From: Burkholderiaceae bacterium
GTDB taxonomy: Bacteria; Pseudomonadota; Gammaproteobacteria; Burkholderiales; Burkholderiaceae
NCBI GenBank assembly: GCA_030151165.1
Contig: JASLEM010000050.1
Location: forward strand, 1 to 23,970
Direction: 5' to 3'
DNA length: 23,970 nt
Below, in pieces: positions 13,349 through 22,085 of the stretch. A program made the position numbers and the translations under genes. The notes beneath the pieces were generated by a model, which saw only the letters and a program-made list of their open reading frames with translations, did no database searches and was not told the DNA's origin. The stretch's first letter is position 1, and each line of letters opens with the position of its first letter.

Positions 13349-16300
13349 GGTGCTCCCTTCGTGGCGGACGCGTCCGTCTTCGCGCCGAACAGCGACTCGT
13401 CGAACTTGAAGCGCATGCGCACGTACGCGCCTTGCGCCGACGTGTTGTCCTCGACCAGGTCGCGGTCGTGGAAGCCGGTGAAGTTGTAGCCGAGCGAGAC
13501 CCACAGGTTGTCGATGACGCGGTAGCCGGCCTCGGCGCCGAGGTTGGTCGCGCGGCTCGTGAACGTGCCGTTGGCCAGCACGCGGGCCGAGACGCCGGCG
13601 TCCCAGCGCTCGCCGAAGTCGTGCGTCGCGCGCACGCCCGCGAGCTGCGCGTTGCCGACGACCCAGCGGCCGTCGACCAGCTCGGCGTCGTGCTTGGCCG
13701 CGTACTCGCCGGTCACGACCAGCGCGCGCGTGGCCTGCAGGTCGGCGTGGCTGGAGAGGATGTGCACGCCGCGGCGCTCGAAGTCGGTGCCGTTGTCCTC
13801 GCGCTTGAACTCGTAGCGCGCGAGGCCGTTGACGCGGTTCGTCGCCGTGTCGCGGTAGGCCACGCCGAGCTGGAAGCGTTCCTGCAGCGTGGTGTCGCCG
13901 CCGGTCGTCGACTCGGTCAGCGCGTAGGCGTTGCGCGCCAGCAGCGTCCAGTCGTCGGAGACCTTGTGCGCGACGCCGAGCGTCGACAGCAGCGCGCGGC
14001 TGCCGCTGCCGTCGCGCAGCTCGATGCGGCCGGTGGCCTTGGTGAGCGGGTCGCGCGTGTATTCGATCGCGGCGGTGGCGGCGATGTTGTCGTCGTCGCT
14101 CGTACCCGAGACCGACTTCACGCGCTCGAAGCTCGTGTTCAGGCGGATGCCGTCGGCGAGGGCCCACTGGTTGCGCAGGCCCATCGCGGCCTCGGCCTCG
14201 CGGCCGTCGAGCGCGTCGCGCACGCGGTATTCGCTGAACACGTGGGTGTCGTGCGTGAGCTCGGAGTCGACGCCGAACAGCGTCGAGTTGCGGCGCTGCG
14301 TGGCGTTGAGGTCCAGCTGGCCGGTGAGCGAGGAGACGATCTCCTGGCGCGCGTAGAAGCGCGAGCTCGGCGACAGGCGATAGTCGCCGCCGACGGCCAC
14401 CAGGCGCTTGTCGGAATGGATGTCCTGCTCGCCCTCGACGAACGCGGTGGCCTTCTCGATGCCCGGCACCGGCGCGCTGTACTTCGCGCGCACGGTGCTG
14501 GTGTTGGCGTCGGGCACCGTGCTCGCGTCGGTCGTGGCGTCGGCGGCCGAGCCCGGGCGATCCTGCACGCGGCGCGCGCCGACTTCCAGCTTCGCGCCGC
14601 CGTCCAGGCTGCGCTCGACGCCGACCAGCAGCCCGTTGCGGCGGTCGCCGGTGGCGGCGTCGCCGGTGCTGGCGGCGTCGACCGTCAGGCGCGTCTTCTC
14701 GTCGAGTGCGTACGACGCCTTCAGGTCGGCCTCGTTGCGGCCCTTGGTGATGGTCGACGACGGGTTCTGGAAGTCGACGTCCGTATGCACGGCCTGGGCC
14801 TGGATCTTCAGCTTGTCGTCGTCGTGCTTGAACTCGATGCGCTGGGCGTCGCCGCGGCCGTTGACGTTGCCGGCGGCGCTGGTGGCCGTACCCGTGCCCG
14901 TACTCGTATCGACGTTGGTCGCGACCGCGCCGAGCTCGTGCGACGTGTGCGCGCCCTCGATCGTCAGCGTGGTGTGCTCGTCCGGCTTGAAGACGACGTT
15001 GGCGCTGGCCATGTGCAGGGTGTCGAGCGGATCCTGGTCCATCACGAGCGCGATGCCGACCTCGAGCTTGTCGCCGAGCTTGAGCTTCGCGTCCGCGCCG
15101 GCCACGTTGAACTGCGGGCCGCCGGTGTCGGCCTCGTAGGTCGCGCGGATCGACTCGGGGTTCATGTCCGGGTCGAGGCTGGGCACGGGCGCGCGCAGCA
15201 GCAGGCGGCCGGAGAGGGCGTCGATGTCGTAGTCGGTGAAGCGGGTCAGCGTGGTCGTGCGGATGATCAGCGCGGGCTGGTTGCGGTCGCGCACGAGGAT
15301 CTGGATCGTCTCGCTGTTGGCGATCGGCTGGCTGCTCGAGAGCGCGAACGGGCCCGAGGTGCCGTCGGCCTTGATCTCGTCGACGACCTGCTGGCTGTTG
15401 GTGCGGCTCGCGAAGGCGGTGGCGCTGACCGGCCCCTGCTCGACGTGCGCCTTCGCGCCCGTGAGGCTGCGCTGGTACGCGCCGAGCTGGCGCGCCGGGT
15501 CGGTGGCCTGCGTCGTGAAGTCGCCGTAGAGGACGTAGGACTTGTCGTGCTCGAGGCGCACGTACAGGTGCGAGGTCGACTGCGCGTCGAAGCCCTTCGT
15601 CGACGCGTCGCCGTAGACCGGGTAGAACTGGTCGGGCTGGATGTCGCGGAACAGGCTCTCGTTGCTTTCCTTGGCCGAGTCGTAGCCGACCGTCAGCAGC
15701 GAGCTGCCGAGGACCTTGCCCTTGAGGTACAGCGCGGCGCGGCCGCCGGCGTTGCCGTCGCCGTTCGCGAAGTCCTTCAACTCGGACTCGAAGCCGTCGC
15801 TGCCGCTGGCCGGGACGATCGAGCCCTTGCCGAGGCGATGCAGGTCGATCGCGCCCTCGACCAGGCCGACCGCGACCAGCGGCCGCAGCGCGGGCACGAA
15901 GGAGAGCTGCGCCTTGGCCACGACGCCGTTGCTCGCGACCTTGATGTCGGCGGTGCCCGCGGCGCGCGGCGCGCGCAGGCGGAACGTCGCGTGGCCGCCT
16001 TCGACGAAGGTCTGCACGCCGGCCTCGCGCGGGTCGAGGTCGACGACGTCCCACTCGCCCTGCGACGCGTCGAGCGTGACGGCGGTGCGGGCGACGACGG
16101 GCACGCCGCGCGCGTCCGTGAGCGTGACGTCGACCGGCGCCATCGCCTCGCCGTCGGCCTCGACCGGCTTGGCCGGCAGCGCGAGGGCGATCTTCGCGAG
16201 GTTGCCCGGCGCGCGCACGGTGAGGCTGGTCTTGCCGCGGACGTTGCCGAACTGGTCCTTGGCGGTGAGCGTGAGCACGTGGTCGCCGGCGGGCAGCGGC

Positions 16301-18492
16301 ACGCCGACGTAGTCGCGCGCCTGGATCTGGCGGTTGTCGTCCTGCAGGCGGGTGCCGACGCGTTCGTCGCCGACGGCGTCGCCGTCGACCGCCAGCGCGA
16401 GCTGCACCTGCGACGAGCCCTTGACGCGCACCGTGGCCTGCGTCGCGGCGAGCGCTTGGCCGTCGTGCAGGTCGAGGAAGGCGAGCGAGTTGTCGAGCGC
16501 CTCGACGCGCTGCGCGAGCGTCGGCTCGGGCGCGGCCTGCTGGTGTTCGACGACGGCCGTCCTGCCGCCGGCCGTGTCGGCGGCCTTGACCGTGACGTAG
16601 CGCGTGCCGTCGGCGCCTTGCGCCTCGCCGATGAGCCCGCTCGCGGGCTGCGCGCGCACGTCGCCCGAGGCGGCGACGCCGCCGTCGGCGCGGAAGTCCA
16701 TCTTCAGCGCGGAGCCGAGTTCGTTGGCGCTGCTGGTGCGCAGCGCGATCACGGCGTCGAGGGCCTTCGAGCAGCCCGAGAGCGCGAAGTCAGCGCGGTG
16801 CAGTTCGCCGCGGTGCGGGTCGACGAAGCGGCTCGCACCGTCGCCGGCGTTGCGCGACGAGGTCGCCATCGGCACGGTGCCCGCGGGCAGCGTGGTGGCG
16901 TCGATCTTGAGCACGTGGGTGCGCGGGCTGACGCCGTAGAAGCTGTACTGGCCCTTGCCGTCGGTGACGACGAAGCTGCCGTCCTCCATGATCAGGCGCA
17001 CGCCCGGGATGCCCGGCTCGCCGGCGTCCTGCAGGCCGTTGGCGTTGCAGTCCGCGTAGACCTTGCCCAGCACCATCGCGCGGTCGGTGAATACGCCTTG
17101 CTGTACCTGCACGGCGGCGGCGGCGACGTTGCTCACGGTCGCGAACGGCAGCGCCGCGCGGGCCTGCGCGCGGTTCACGCCGTCGCCTTGCAGCGCGAGC
17201 GGGCCGATGGTCGCGCGGTAGCGCAGCGTGCGCGTCTGGCCGGCGGCGAGCGCGGGCACGGCGAAGGTCAGCACCGGGCCCTTGCCGCCGGCGGGCTCGG
17301 CGGCGGGCTCGCTGTCCAGCGTCGTGCTTTTCGGCAGGTAGGCGAAGCCGGTGGGCAGCGTGTCCTTCAGGTCGACGCTGTCCAGCGCGGTGTTGCCGAC
17401 GTTGCGCACGACCACCGTGTAGCCGACCGACTCGGCGATCTCGGCGCTGGCGCGCGACGCGGTCTTTGTCACCGACATGCCGTGCGGCACTTCGTCGAGC
17501 GGGACGTCGATCATCATGTCGCCGAGGTCCTGGTTGACGGTGAACTGGCCGCCGTACGAGCCGGTCGCGTGGATGCGGCGTTCCGGCGGCAGCGTGGCCG
17601 GGGCGCGCGTGGACGGGTACTTGTACGCGGCCGGCGTCGTGATGTCGAGCCGGTACTGGCTCGGCGCGACGACCGGGAAGCGGTACGTGCCGTCGGCGCC
17701 GGTGGTGACGGTGGACGGCGCGGGCGTCGTGCCGTCGTCGGCGTACACGACGGCCGAGTGGCCGGCGAGCCCGCCGTTGCCACCGCCGGTCACGTCGATG
17801 ATGGTGACGACGGCGCCGGCGACGGGCGTGTCGGTGGCGCTGTCGAAGACGACGCCGCTCGGATCGATCAGGATGTTGGCGGCGGCGACGCCCGTGCCGC
17901 AGCCTTCGATCTGCGCCTGCACGACGTCGTTGTTCGACGCCGCCGGCACCGACTGCAGGCCGGTGCTCTGCGCCTTCTCGTTCTGCGACCAGGTCGCGCT
18001 GTCGGCGGCGGTGGTCAGCTGGAAGCGGAAGATGCCGCTGTCCGGGCCGCTCTCGGTCGCGGTCATGGTCAGCACGCGCTTCATGCGGATCGACCACAGG
18101 TCGACCTGCAGCTGCTCGACGACGCCCGGCTTGCGGTTGCAGCTGTTGGCGTGGACCTCGACGAACAGCGTCTTGCCGAACCCGGTCGCGTCGGCGGTGT
18201 GGGTGTAGGTCGCGTCGGTGAAGAAGTCGATCGTCGGCGGCTGCACGTCGATCGTCGCGGTGACGACGTTGGACAGCAGCGTGGCGACGCGGGTGCCGTC
18301 CTGGTACGTGGCGTTCGCCTGGACGGTGATCGTGTTGCCGCTGGAGGTCGACTCGGCGTTCTGCGTGACCGGCGTCGCGTTCGCGCCAGCCGCGACGAGG
18401 AGCGCGCCGGCCGTGATCGCCGCGCCGATGGCCGACGCCACGCGGGCCGCGAGGCGGGCGAGGCGTTGGCGAGGGGCGGGCGTTCGGAGCAT
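13333..18492 (-). CDS. Large outer-membrane beta-barrel protein with Ig-like, DUF11 and SdrD_B-like domains
   Basis: A 1719-residue protein. Residues 1-39 form a signal peptide (cut near ANA). Then come an all-beta region with PTIDFFTDATYTHTA (~45-205), a Cna_B-like module (~208-295), a DUF11 domain (~338-462), an SdrD_B-like module (~472-530, KVYADCNANGLQDAGEPGIP) and further Ig-like domains to ~865. From ~915 to ~1705 the sequence alternates short polar and hydrophobic strands, including LYLKGKVLGSSLLTVGYDSA, QFYPVYGDAS (956-964) and SYVLYGDF; it closes with GAYVRMRFKFDESLF, like the last strand of a barrel. I read this as an outer-membrane barrel fed by a long periplasmic or surface head. 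A short tail ending in CCPR follows the barrel, which is unusual because barrels normally end in an aromatic residue. No ribosome site precedes the ATG. Third gene of the four-gene envelope operon. Confidence 0.85.
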   Translation of the reverse strand: MLRTPAPRQRLARLAARVASAIGAAITAGALLVAAGANATPVTQNAESTSSGNTITVQANATYQDGTRVATLLSNVVTATIDVQPPTIDFFTDATYTHTADATGFGKTLFVEVHANSCNRKPGVVEQLQVDLWSIRMKRVLTMTATESGPDSGIFRFQLTTAADSATWSQNEKAQSTGLQSVPAASNNDVVQAQIEGCGTGVAAANILIDPSGVVFDSATDTPVAGAVVTIIDVTGGGNGGLAGHSAVVYADDGTTPAPSTVTTGADGTYRFPVVAPSQYRLDITTPAAYKYPSTRAPATLPPERRIHATGSYGGQFTVNQDLGDMMIDVPLDEVPHGMSVTKTASRASAEIAESVGYTVVVRNVGNTALDSVDLKDTLPTGFAYLPKSTTLDSEPAAEPAGGKGPVLTFAVPALAAGQTRTLRYRATIGPLALQGDGVNRAQARAALPFATVSNVAAAAVQVQQGVFTDRAMVLGKVYADCNANGLQDAGEPGIPGVRLIMEDGSFVVTDGKGQYSFYGVSPRTHVLKIDATTLPAGTVPMATSSRNAGDGASRFVDPHRGELHRADFALSGCSKALDAVIALRTSSANELGSALKMDFRADGGVAASGDVRAQPASGLIGEAQGADGTRYVTVKAADTAGGRTAVVEHQQAAPEPTLAQRVEALDNSLAFLDLHDGQALAATQATVRVKGSSQVQLALAVDGDAVGDERVGTRLQDDNRQIQARDYVGVPLPAGDHVLTLTAKDQFGNVRGKTSLTVRAPGNLAKIALALPAKPVEADGEAMAPVDVTLTDARGVPVVARTAVTLDASQGEWDVVDLDPREAGVQTFVEGGHATFRLRAPRAAGTADIKVASNGVVAKAQLSFVPALRPLVAVGLVEGAIDLHRLGKGSIVPASGSDGFESELKDFANGDGNAGGRAALYLKGKVLGSSLLTVGYDSAKESNESLFRDIQPDQFYPVYGDASTKGFDAQSTSHLYVRLEHDKSYVLYGDFTTQATDPARQLGAYQRSLTGAKAHVEQGPVSATAFASRTNSQQVVDEIKADGTSGPFALSSSQPIANSETIQILVRDRNQPALIIRTTTLTRFTDYDIDALSGRLLLRAPVPSLDPDMNPESIRATYEADTGGPQFNVAGADAKLKLGDKLEVGIALVMDQDPLDTLHMASANVVFKPDEHTTLTIEGAHTSHELGAVATNVDTSTGTGTATSAAGNVNGRGDAQRIEFKHDDDKLKIQAQAVHTDVDFQNPSSTITKGRNEADLKASYALDEKTRLTVDAASTGDAATGDRRNGLLVGVERSLDGGAKLEVGARRVQDRPGSAADATTDASTVPDANTSTVRAKYSAPVPGIEKATAFVEGEQDIHSDKRLVAVGGDYRLSPSSRFYARQEIVSSLTGQLDLNATQRRNSTLFGVDSELTHDTHVFSEYRVRDALDGREAEAAMGLRNQWALADGIRLNTSFERVKSVSGTSDDDNIAATAAIEYTRDPLTKATGRIELRDGSGSRALLSTLGVAHKVSDDWTLLARNAYALTESTTGGDTTLQERFQLGVAYRDTATNRVNGLARYEFKREDNGTDFERRGVHILSSHADLQATRALVVTGEYAAKHDAELVDGRWVVGNAQLAGVRATHDFGERWDAGVSARVLANGTFTSRATNLGAEAGYRVIDNLWVSLGYNFTGFHDRDLVEDNTSAQGAYVRMRFKFDESLFGAKTDASATKGAPCCPR

Positions 18493-18531
18493 GGCGGGAT
18501 CGGCGTCGGACGGGAGGGTGGGTGGTCAGGG

Positions 18532-18556
18532 GAAGGCGGCCGCCCGGGCCGCCTTC
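18532..18556 (-). repeat. Intercistronic hairpin, 9-bp perfect stem
   Basis: GAAGGCGGC/GCCGCCTTC with a 7-base loop, 21 bases after the stop of the 880-aa gene and 39 bases before the ATG of the barrel gene (minus strand). No T-run follows, so read-through is expected. It may tune relative expression or stabilise the upstream message. Confidence 0.6.
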
Positions 18557-18577
18557 GTCAGTCGTCGGGCGTGTCGG

Positions 18578-21220
18578 TCAGGGCGTGATGCGCACGCCGA
18601 ACGTGAGCACCGCGGACTGGCCCGGGGCCAGCGTGCCGACCGTGGCCTGGACGCTGCCGGTCGCGCCGGCCGCGGGGGCGGTGACGGTACCGATCGTCGT
18701 CGCGGCGGGCACGACGGCGTGGTACGTCGTCAGCGGCGGGGTCGCGTTGGTGATCACGAGGCCGGTGACGGCCACCGGGCCGGCGTTGGTCGCGGTCACC
18801 TGGTAGCGGATGCAGCCGTTGGGCAGCGCGCCGGAGGTGATGGCGTTGACCGAGAACGAGGTGTCGGCGATGCCGTCGCAGTTCGCGTCGAGCGACTGCA
18901 TCGTGACCAGCGTGACCTGCGAGCCGACGACGGACGTGGCGTCGGTGGCGAAGGTCGCGGCCGGGGCGTTGATGCCGCCGATCGTGCCGCTCACCGTGAC
19001 GGTCAGCGAGGTCGTGTCGGCCAGGCCGGGGGACGCGCTCGCCGGCGCCGTGACCTTGACGATCAGCGTCGCGCTCTTGCCCGGCGCGAGGCCGGCCGTG
19101 GTGTTGGCGCCGTTGGTGCCGCCGACCAGCTGCGCGAGCGAGGTGACGACCGGATCGGTGGCGTCGAGCGTGCCGTTGTTGTTCTTGTCCCAGTAGACGA
19201 CGGTGGTGAAGCCGGGGGTGGCGTCGAGCGTCGTGAGCAGCGCGGTGCTGGCGGTTCCGTCGCCTTCTAGCACGTTGCCGGTGTTGGTGATCGTGTGGAC
19301 GTAGGTGACGGTGCCGCCGGCGGTGGTCTGGCCGGTGTGGTTCGGCGTGATCACCAGGCTGCGCAGCGTGTTGACGGTGACGGCGTCGTGCAGGCGGTCG
19401 GACGCGCCGGTGGCCGCCGAGAGGCCGCGGAAGTACAGCGGCACCGTGCCGGCGGCGTAGCCGGTGGGCACCGACACGTCGGCGAACACGGGCTTCGAGT
19501 TGCCGGCGTTGAGCACGCCGGTCGTCGTGATGATGGCGCCGTTGGCGTCGCGGAACGTCACCGTCCAGCCCGCGGGCAGGCCGGCGGAGAACGCGGCGTC
19601 GGTGGCGGCGGTCAGGTCGAACGCGTCGGCGATGGCGCTGCCGTTCGAGACGATCAGCGGGAAGCGCAGCGTGGCGCCCGGGTTGACGCTGGAGGTCAGC
19701 ACGGCCGCGGCTTCCGGGCCCGCGCCGACGCCGCTGGCGCCCGGCACGGCCGTGTCGTTGGTCAGGTCGACGGCGTTGTTGCTGATGACGGTGAGCGTGT
19801 CGGTCGCAGTCGCGGTCTTGGTGGTGTCCAGGCGCGAGGTGGCGACGGGCTGCACGGTGAACGGGCCGCCGGTCGCGCCCGGGGGAAGCACGGCCTTGAC
19901 GACGACGTTCATCGTGGCGCCCGCGGCCATCGGGCCGGTGTCGGGGATGCCGTTGCCGTTCGCGTCCTGCAGCGGCGTGAGGCCGTCGGCCTGGAACAGC
20001 TGGAAGGTGGTGCCGACCGGGAACGTGGAGGTGCCGATGACGATGTCGAAGCTGTCGACGCCGTTGCCGGTGTTGGTGACGGTGTCCGGGAACGAGACGC
20101 TGCCGCCTTGCGGGGCGCTGGCGACGGTCGTGCCGGTGAAGGTGAGGGCGGCCGTCTGGTTGACCGTGTACTGCACGGTGTTGGTGCCGCTCGCCGGAAC
20201 GCCGGTCGAGCCGTCGTTGTAGGCGTAGCTGCCCGTCATCGCGGTGGCCGCGTTCGCGCCGGGCGCGAGGCCCGGGTTCACGTTGACCTGGAACGTCACG
20301 GTGCCGCTGGCGCCGGGCGGGACGGACGCGATGACCGCGGTCGGCTTGCCGGTGGTGGTCACGCCGAAGTCCCAGACGATGCCGCCCTGGTTGTCGGCCG
20401 CGTTGGCGTCGGTCAGCACCGTCGAGGCGCCCGTCACGCTCCAGCGCGCGCTGTTGGCGACATAGGTCATGCCGCTCGGGATCGCGTCGTTCAGCGTGAC
20501 GCCGGTGGCGGTCGCGTTGCCGGTGTTGGTGTACGTGATGGTGATCGTGCGGCCGGTCGACGGCGACGGGCCGGCCGTGAGGTCGATCGCCTGCGTGACG
20601 TTGATGACGGCCTGGCCGGAGATCGTCGTGGTGTCGAGCACCGACGCGGTCACGGCCGGCGCGAACACGCTGGTCGCGGTGACGGTCGTCGCGTTGGTGG
20701 TGCCGGTGACGGCGATCGACGGCACGACGCCGGCGACCACGAACTTGAAGGTCTGGCCGGAGGCGAGCGGGCCGGTCGTCGTGATCGGCGTCGCGTTGTC
20801 GGGGATGCCGTCGCCGTTCGCGTCGGCGTAGAACAGCACGGAGCTGAACGCCGTCGCGCCGGACTGGGTGGCCGTCAGCAGGAAGCTGTCGTTGCCGTTG
20901 CCGGTGTTGACGAGGGTCTGCGGGTAGTAGACCTGGCCGCCGGCGGAGATCGTCTTCGCGCCGTTGGCGGCGAGCGTCAGGCTGCCGACCTGCTGCACCG
21001 TCGTGATGACGGTGTTGGAGGTGACGGTGCGGCTGACCGACGACGCGTCGGAGTACGTCGCCGACGCCTGGTTGCCGATCACCGCGCCGGCCGGGGCCGC
21101 GCTGGCCGCATGCGCGCCGAACGGAAGCAGCACGATCGAAGCCAGGACGAGCGCCCGCGCCGGAAGGGCGAGGGCGCGGGTGGTGGCGGTGCGCAGACGG
21201 AGGAGAGTGTCGTTGTACAT
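18578..21220 (-). CDS. Secreted DUF11/Ig-like repeat protein with Ca-binding-type loops
   Basis: An 880-residue protein. AGGA six bases before the ATG at 21220 decides the start. Residues 1-38 form a signal peptide (cut near AHA). The mature N-terminus AGAVIGNQASATYSDAS followed by VTSNTV and TTVQQV is the usual opening of DUF11-type conserved-repeat proteins. Repeated Ig-like/DUF11 modules follow, marked by VNTGNGNDSF (104), YTNTGNA (230), VTNTGNGVDSF (381) and ITNTGN (644), and ending with a C-terminal DUF11 domain (~800-880). Four loops of the type D-x-N-x-[DN]-G-x-x-D occur at 133-141, 419-427, 678-686 and 778-786, resembling thrombospondin-3/dockerin calcium loops. It has only two cysteines in the mature chain (781, 803). 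There is no sortase motif, membrane anchor or barrel, so it is probably held at the surface by partners. Ala, Thr and Gly dominate. Second gene of the envelope operon. Confidence 0.88.
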   Translation of the reverse strand: MYNDTLLRLRTATTRALALPARALVLASIVLLPFGAHAASAAPAGAVIGNQASATYSDASSVSRTVTSNTVITTVQQVGSLTLAANGAKTISAGGQVYYPQTLVNTGNGNDSFLLTATQSGATAFSSVLFYADANGDGIPDNATPITTTGPLASGQTFKFVVAGVVPSIAVTGTTNATTVTATSVFAPAVTASVLDTTTISGQAVINVTQAIDLTAGPSPSTGRTITITYTNTGNATATGVTLNDAIPSGMTYVANSARWSVTGASTVLTDANAADNQGGIVWDFGVTTTGKPTAVIASVPPGASGTVTFQVNVNPGLAPGANAATAMTGSYAYNDGSTGVPASGTNTVQYTVNQTAALTFTGTTVASAPQGGSVSFPDTVTNTGNGVDSFDIVIGTSTFPVGTTFQLFQADGLTPLQDANGNGIPDTGPMAAGATMNVVVKAVLPPGATGGPFTVQPVATSRLDTTKTATATDTLTVISNNAVDLTNDTAVPGASGVGAGPEAAAVLTSSVNPGATLRFPLIVSNGSAIADAFDLTAATDAAFSAGLPAGWTVTFRDANGAIITTTGVLNAGNSKPVFADVSVPTGYAAGTVPLYFRGLSAATGASDRLHDAVTVNTLRSLVITPNHTGQTTAGGTVTYVHTITNTGNVLEGDGTASTALLTTLDATPGFTTVVYWDKNNNGTLDATDPVVTSLAQLVGGTNGANTTAGLAPGKSATLIVKVTAPASASPGLADTTSLTVTVSGTIGGINAPAATFATDATSVVGSQVTLVTMQSLDANCDGIADTSFSVNAITSGALPNGCIRYQVTATNAGPVAVTGLVITNATPPLTTYHAVVPAATTIGTVTAPAAGATGSVQATVGTLAPGQSAVLTFGVRITP

Positions 21221-21296
21221 GGTGTGTCCTGCTGGCATGGCGACGTGCGGGAGGGCTGGAGGGCCTGGGGTTGCGTGCATGCGGCGGCCTCGACTG

Positions 21297-21312
21297 CGCC
21301 TCTTTCGAGGCG
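21297..21312 (-). repeat. Intercistronic GNRA-loop hairpin
   Basis: On the minus strand CGCCTC-GAAA-GAGGCG: a 6-bp perfect stem closed by a GAAA tetraloop, a very stable RNA fold. It lies between the 221-aa and 880-aa genes, 47 bases after the first gene's stop. With no T-run it is not a terminator. Confidence 0.55.
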
Positions 21313-21359
21313 GTGCAGCCGGGTCGGCGTGGGTGCGGTGACTGGGGGTGGCGGGCCGG

Positions 21360-22025
21360 TCAGCGCGAGGCGACCGTGGAGGTCAGCAACTGCACGCGGC
21401 TGCGCACGGTGCGGACGGCGCCGGCGGGGACGTCCCCGAGATCCCAGCGCAGGAAGTGGTAGTCGGCGCCCGGCGCCGGCTTCATGACGTTGTGGCCGTC
21501 GGCCGTGAACTCGGCGTGCATCAGCGGCAGCGGCGCGAAGGTCTTGCCGTCGGTGCTCGCGAGGTCGGCGTTCGGCGAGGCGGACTCGAGGATGTACTCG
21601 ACGCCGTTGGCCGGCACCGGCACCGTGACCATCACGTGGTGCAGCACCGCGTTGGTCGGGTTGCGATACACCGCCCGGTATTCGAGCTGGTCGCCGGCGC
21701 GGGCGTCGGCGGCGGGCACGAGGCGCTCCGGCTTGCCTTGCGTGGCGGGGACGATCTTGAAGGCCGCGAGTTCGAGCGACGGCGCGGACGCGGCGGCCGC
21801 CGGGGCTGCCGCGGCGACGGCCGGCGTGGCGGCCTTCGCCGACACCGGCAGCATCGCGATCAGCAGGCCGATGCCGAGGGAGAACAGCAGCGCGATCAGC
21901 GCGACGACCTCGGCGATCAGGTCTTCCCGCGTGTGCGGCATGTTGCCGTCGCGGAGCCAGGCGTACCCGGTGTCCTGCCTGGCGTTGTCACGGGGGGCTG
22001 CGTCGGCCTGGATCTGCGTGTTCAT
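21360..22025 (-). CDS. Single-span membrane protein with periplasmic DUF11-like domain
   Basis: A 221-residue protein. GAGGA seven bases upstream supports the ATG at 22025 over the in-frame ATG at 22031, which sits too close to it. Residues 1-38 are polar, without a signal-peptide-like start; residues ~39-61 (EVVALIALLFSLGIGLLIAM) form one membrane segment; residues ~64-82 are an Ala/Pro linker. Residues ~84-215 look like one DUF11-type domain, with QLEYRAVYRNPTNAVLHHVM, TVPVPANGVEYILESA and FLRWDLGDVPAGAVRTVRSR. The topology should be N-in with the domain in the periplasm. It is the first gene of the envelope operon and the only member with an inner-membrane anchor, so it could be the attachment or assembly partner for the exported DUF11 proteins; that role is inferred. 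Confidence 0.85.
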   Translation of the reverse strand: MNTQIQADAAPRDNARQDTGYAWLRDGNMPHTREDLIAEVVALIALLFSLGIGLLIAMLPVSAKAATPAVAAAAPAAAASAPSLELAAFKIVPATQGKPERLVPAADARAGDQLEYRAVYRNPTNAVLHHVMVTVPVPANGVEYILESASPNADLASTDGKTFAPLPLMHAEFTADGHNVMKPAPGADYHFLRWDLGDVPAGAVRTVRSRVQLLTSTVASR

Positions 22026-22085
22026 GGTCATGTCCTCGTCCCTGGTGTCTCGAATGCAACGCAGCGCACGATTGCACTGCCCTCT

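Noticed and set aside
13349..16054. Upstream extension of the 904-aa gene in the same frame to 16054
   Set aside because: The extension lies out of frame over the barrel gene and translates to Arg-rich nonsense. A GTG with a ribosome site and a signal peptide marks the true start at 13348.
13174..18588. An uninterrupted plus-strand open frame of about 1800 codons opposite the barrel gene
   Set aside because: Its translation is Arg/Ala/Val-rich low-complexity sequence without domains. It is the usual antisense shadow of a GC-rich gene with strong third-position bias, and the minus-strand product has a signal peptide and recognisable domains.
18578..21220. Repetitive NTGN-coding segments as a DNA tandem repeat or CRISPR-like array
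   Set aside because: The similarity is at protein level in diverged Ig-like domains. Unit lengths vary and the DNA copies are not identical.
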